6,434 nucleotides of DNA from Spirosoma fluviale (GTDB lineage Bacteria > Bacteroidota > Bacteroidia > Cytophagales > Spirosomataceae), in contig CAMARL010000114.1 of assembly GCA_945860325.1 (NCBI GenBank), positions 1 to 6,434 on the forward strand, read 5' to 3'. Positions 5,352-6,434 of the stretch are shown piece after piece. A program made the translations under genes and the position numbers. Below the pieces are notes generated by a model. The model made no database searches. It was not told where the DNA came from and saw nothing but the letters and a program-made list of their open reading frames with translations. Every line of letters begins with the position of its first letter. The first letter of the stretch is position 1.

Positions 5352-6434
5352 ACATTTTATTTTAATTAGTTTTTTTCTCCCATTGGCCTTTTCATCTCAA
5401 GGCCAATGGTGGAAAAAGACGGAAGAAGCGGAAAAAGAACGTTCCAAAGGAATGCTGCTTTTAACCTCTGAAGTGCAGATTGAGGCTACTCAAGCAATCA
5501 ATCAAATGTATAATTTTAAGTTTCCTGAAGCTGAAAGGGAATTTAATTATTTAAAAGTCAAATACCCCAACCATCCTCTTCCTGATTTTCTGCTCGGCTT
5601 AATGCAATGGTGGAAGATTGTTCCCAATACCGGAAATGAAGTTTTTGATGATCGCCTTGTTGAATACATGGACAAGAGTATCGCAAAAGCGGAAAAAATT
5701 TGGGATGAAACGGAGAACCCTGAGGCGGCATTCTTCATGGCAGCTGCTTATGGATTTAAGGGGAGGTTGCATGCCGAAAGAAAAAACTGGACCCGAGCGA
5801 CATTAGCAGCGAAAAATGCCTTAAAATATTTAGAATATTCACGGCAGTTCGCAGATTTCAGTCCTGAATTGATGTTTGGCGATGGTCTTTACAATTATTA
5901 TTATCATTTTATTAAGCAAAATTTTCCTCTTCTAAGGCCCGTATTGTGGCTTTTCCCAAAGGCAAATAAGTTGGTGGGCATCCAACAACTAGAAAAGGTA
6001 AGTTACCAAGCATTTTATACGCGCACAGAAGCCCGCTATTTTCTACTTCAAATTTATGGGATAGAAAATATGTCGGATAAAGCCTATGATTTGGCTAAAT
6101 ATACACATGAGAATTTCCCTGATAATCCATACTTTCATCGATCTTTGGCAAGGTCTGCCTTTATGATTGGCAAATTAGATCAGGCCATGGAACTGTCGAA
6201 AGATATTTTATTAAAAATAGGCCAACATCAAATTGGCTATGAGGCTACTTCCGGTAGATATGCCAGCTATATTTTGGGTTATTATTACCTGTACGTTTTT
6301 AAAAATCCAATCGACGCAAAAAAATATTTTAATGAATGCCTTTCATTTTCCAAGCAAACAGATTCCATGGATTCTGGATATTATTGGGCATCCGTTTTAG
6401 GCTTAGCTAGAATTGCATTTCAAGAATTAAACTA
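5329..6434 (+). CDS. Secreted TPR-like protein of unknown function (first 368 residues, 3' end beyond window)
   Basis: The frame opens at the ATG at 5329, overlaps the end of rng by 23 bases in another frame, and stays open to the right edge. A second in-frame ATG at 5323 would add only two residues. The start is supported by a clear signal peptide: basic MKLKYHLRH, hydrophobic FILISFFLPLAF, and likely cleavage after SQG (about residue 25). The mature part is helical with TPR-like units, the clearest at about 60-92 (FKFPEAEREFNYLKVKYPNH), 132-169, 234-269 (ending HENFPDNPYF), 269-299 and 311-341 (GYYYLYVFKNPIDAKKYFNE). Aromatic content is high (many Y, F and W). The stretch 180-225 (FGDGLYNYYYHF, then a proline and KANKLVGIQQLEKV) recalls eukaryotic TTC39/Iml2 TPR proteins, but I cannot confirm this. 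It is probably periplasmic or outer-membrane associated and co-translated with rng. The function is unknown. Confidence 0.88.
   Translation, partial: MKLKYHLRHFILISFFLPLAFSSQGQWWKKTEEAEKERSKGMLLLTSEVQIEATQAINQMYNFKFPEAEREFNYLKVKYPNHPLPDFLLGLMQWWKIVPNTGNEVFDDRLVEYMDKSIAKAEKIWDETENPEAAFFMAAAYGFKGRLHAERKNWTRATLAAKNALKYLEYSRQFADFSPELMFGDGLYNYYYHFIKQNFPLLRPVLWLFPKANKLVGIQQLEKVSYQAFYTRTEARYFLLQIYGIENMSDKAYDLAKYTHENFPDNPYFHRSLARSAFMIGKLDQAMELSKDILLKIGQHQIGYEATSGRYASYILGYYYLYVFKNPIDAKKYFNECLSFSKQTDSMDSGYYWASVLGLARIAFQELN

Noticed and set aside
5547..5806. Short frames on both strands inside the terminal TPR-like gene (5547-5738 minus, 5618-5806 plus)
   Set aside because: The plus frame +1 of the full-length signal-peptide protein is continuous across the whole stretch, so these are out-of-frame shadows.
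1..6434. tRNA genes, CRISPR repeats, insertion-sequence ends, toxin-antitoxin or phage genes
   Set aside because: Reading both strands gave no cloverleaf, no regularly spaced direct repeats, no terminal inverted repeats and no matching protein motifs.

Overview
The window looks like an ordinary chromosomal segment of a Bacteroidota bacterium, most likely a Cytophagia-type gliding-lineage member. The evidence is a gldE gene, the neighbourhood gldE-ssb-mutY next to hup-TPR-rng (a familiar Bacteroidota arrangement), moderate-to-low GC, A/T-rich leaders with no convincing Shine-Dalgarno sequences, and several upstream boxes of the Bacteroidota -7 type (TAnnTTTG). The genus cannot be fixed from the sequence.

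Layout. The left part reads on the minus strand as mutY (adenine glycosylase, 2130 to 1051), ssb (984 to 526), then the 5' part of gldE (449 to the window edge). A strong symmetric hairpin terminator lies between ssb and gldE. The divergent gap 2131-2298 carries a good promoter for the right-hand block. That block reads on the plus strand: an HU-family DNA-binding protein (2299-2592), a membrane-anchored TPR protein (2622-3473), a 29-residue highly basic protein of the AURKAIP1/COX24 (bS22/mS38-like) type (3555-3644), an RNase E/G ribonuclease (3795-5351), and a second, secreted TPR-like protein that overlaps the end of rng and runs off the right edge (5329 to the end).

How the genes fit together. 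The minus-strand genes concern DNA repair and replication (MutY, SSB) and then the gliding/secretion-associated membrane protein GldE. The plus-strand block combines nucleoid structure (HU), a likely ribosomal small protein, and RNA processing/decay (RNase E/G), with two envelope TPR proteins of unknown role. The small gene and the two edge-truncated genes are the easiest to miss. The 150-base leader between the small gene and rng can form three successive hairpins and is the best candidate for an unrecognised regulatory element.

No tRNA, rRNA, CRISPR array, insertion sequence or phage gene is visible. I do not see evidence of an exotic new system. The most worthwhile points are the small basic protein, the rng leader, the shortened iron-sulfur loop in MutY, and the possible TTC39/Iml2-like character of the terminal gene.
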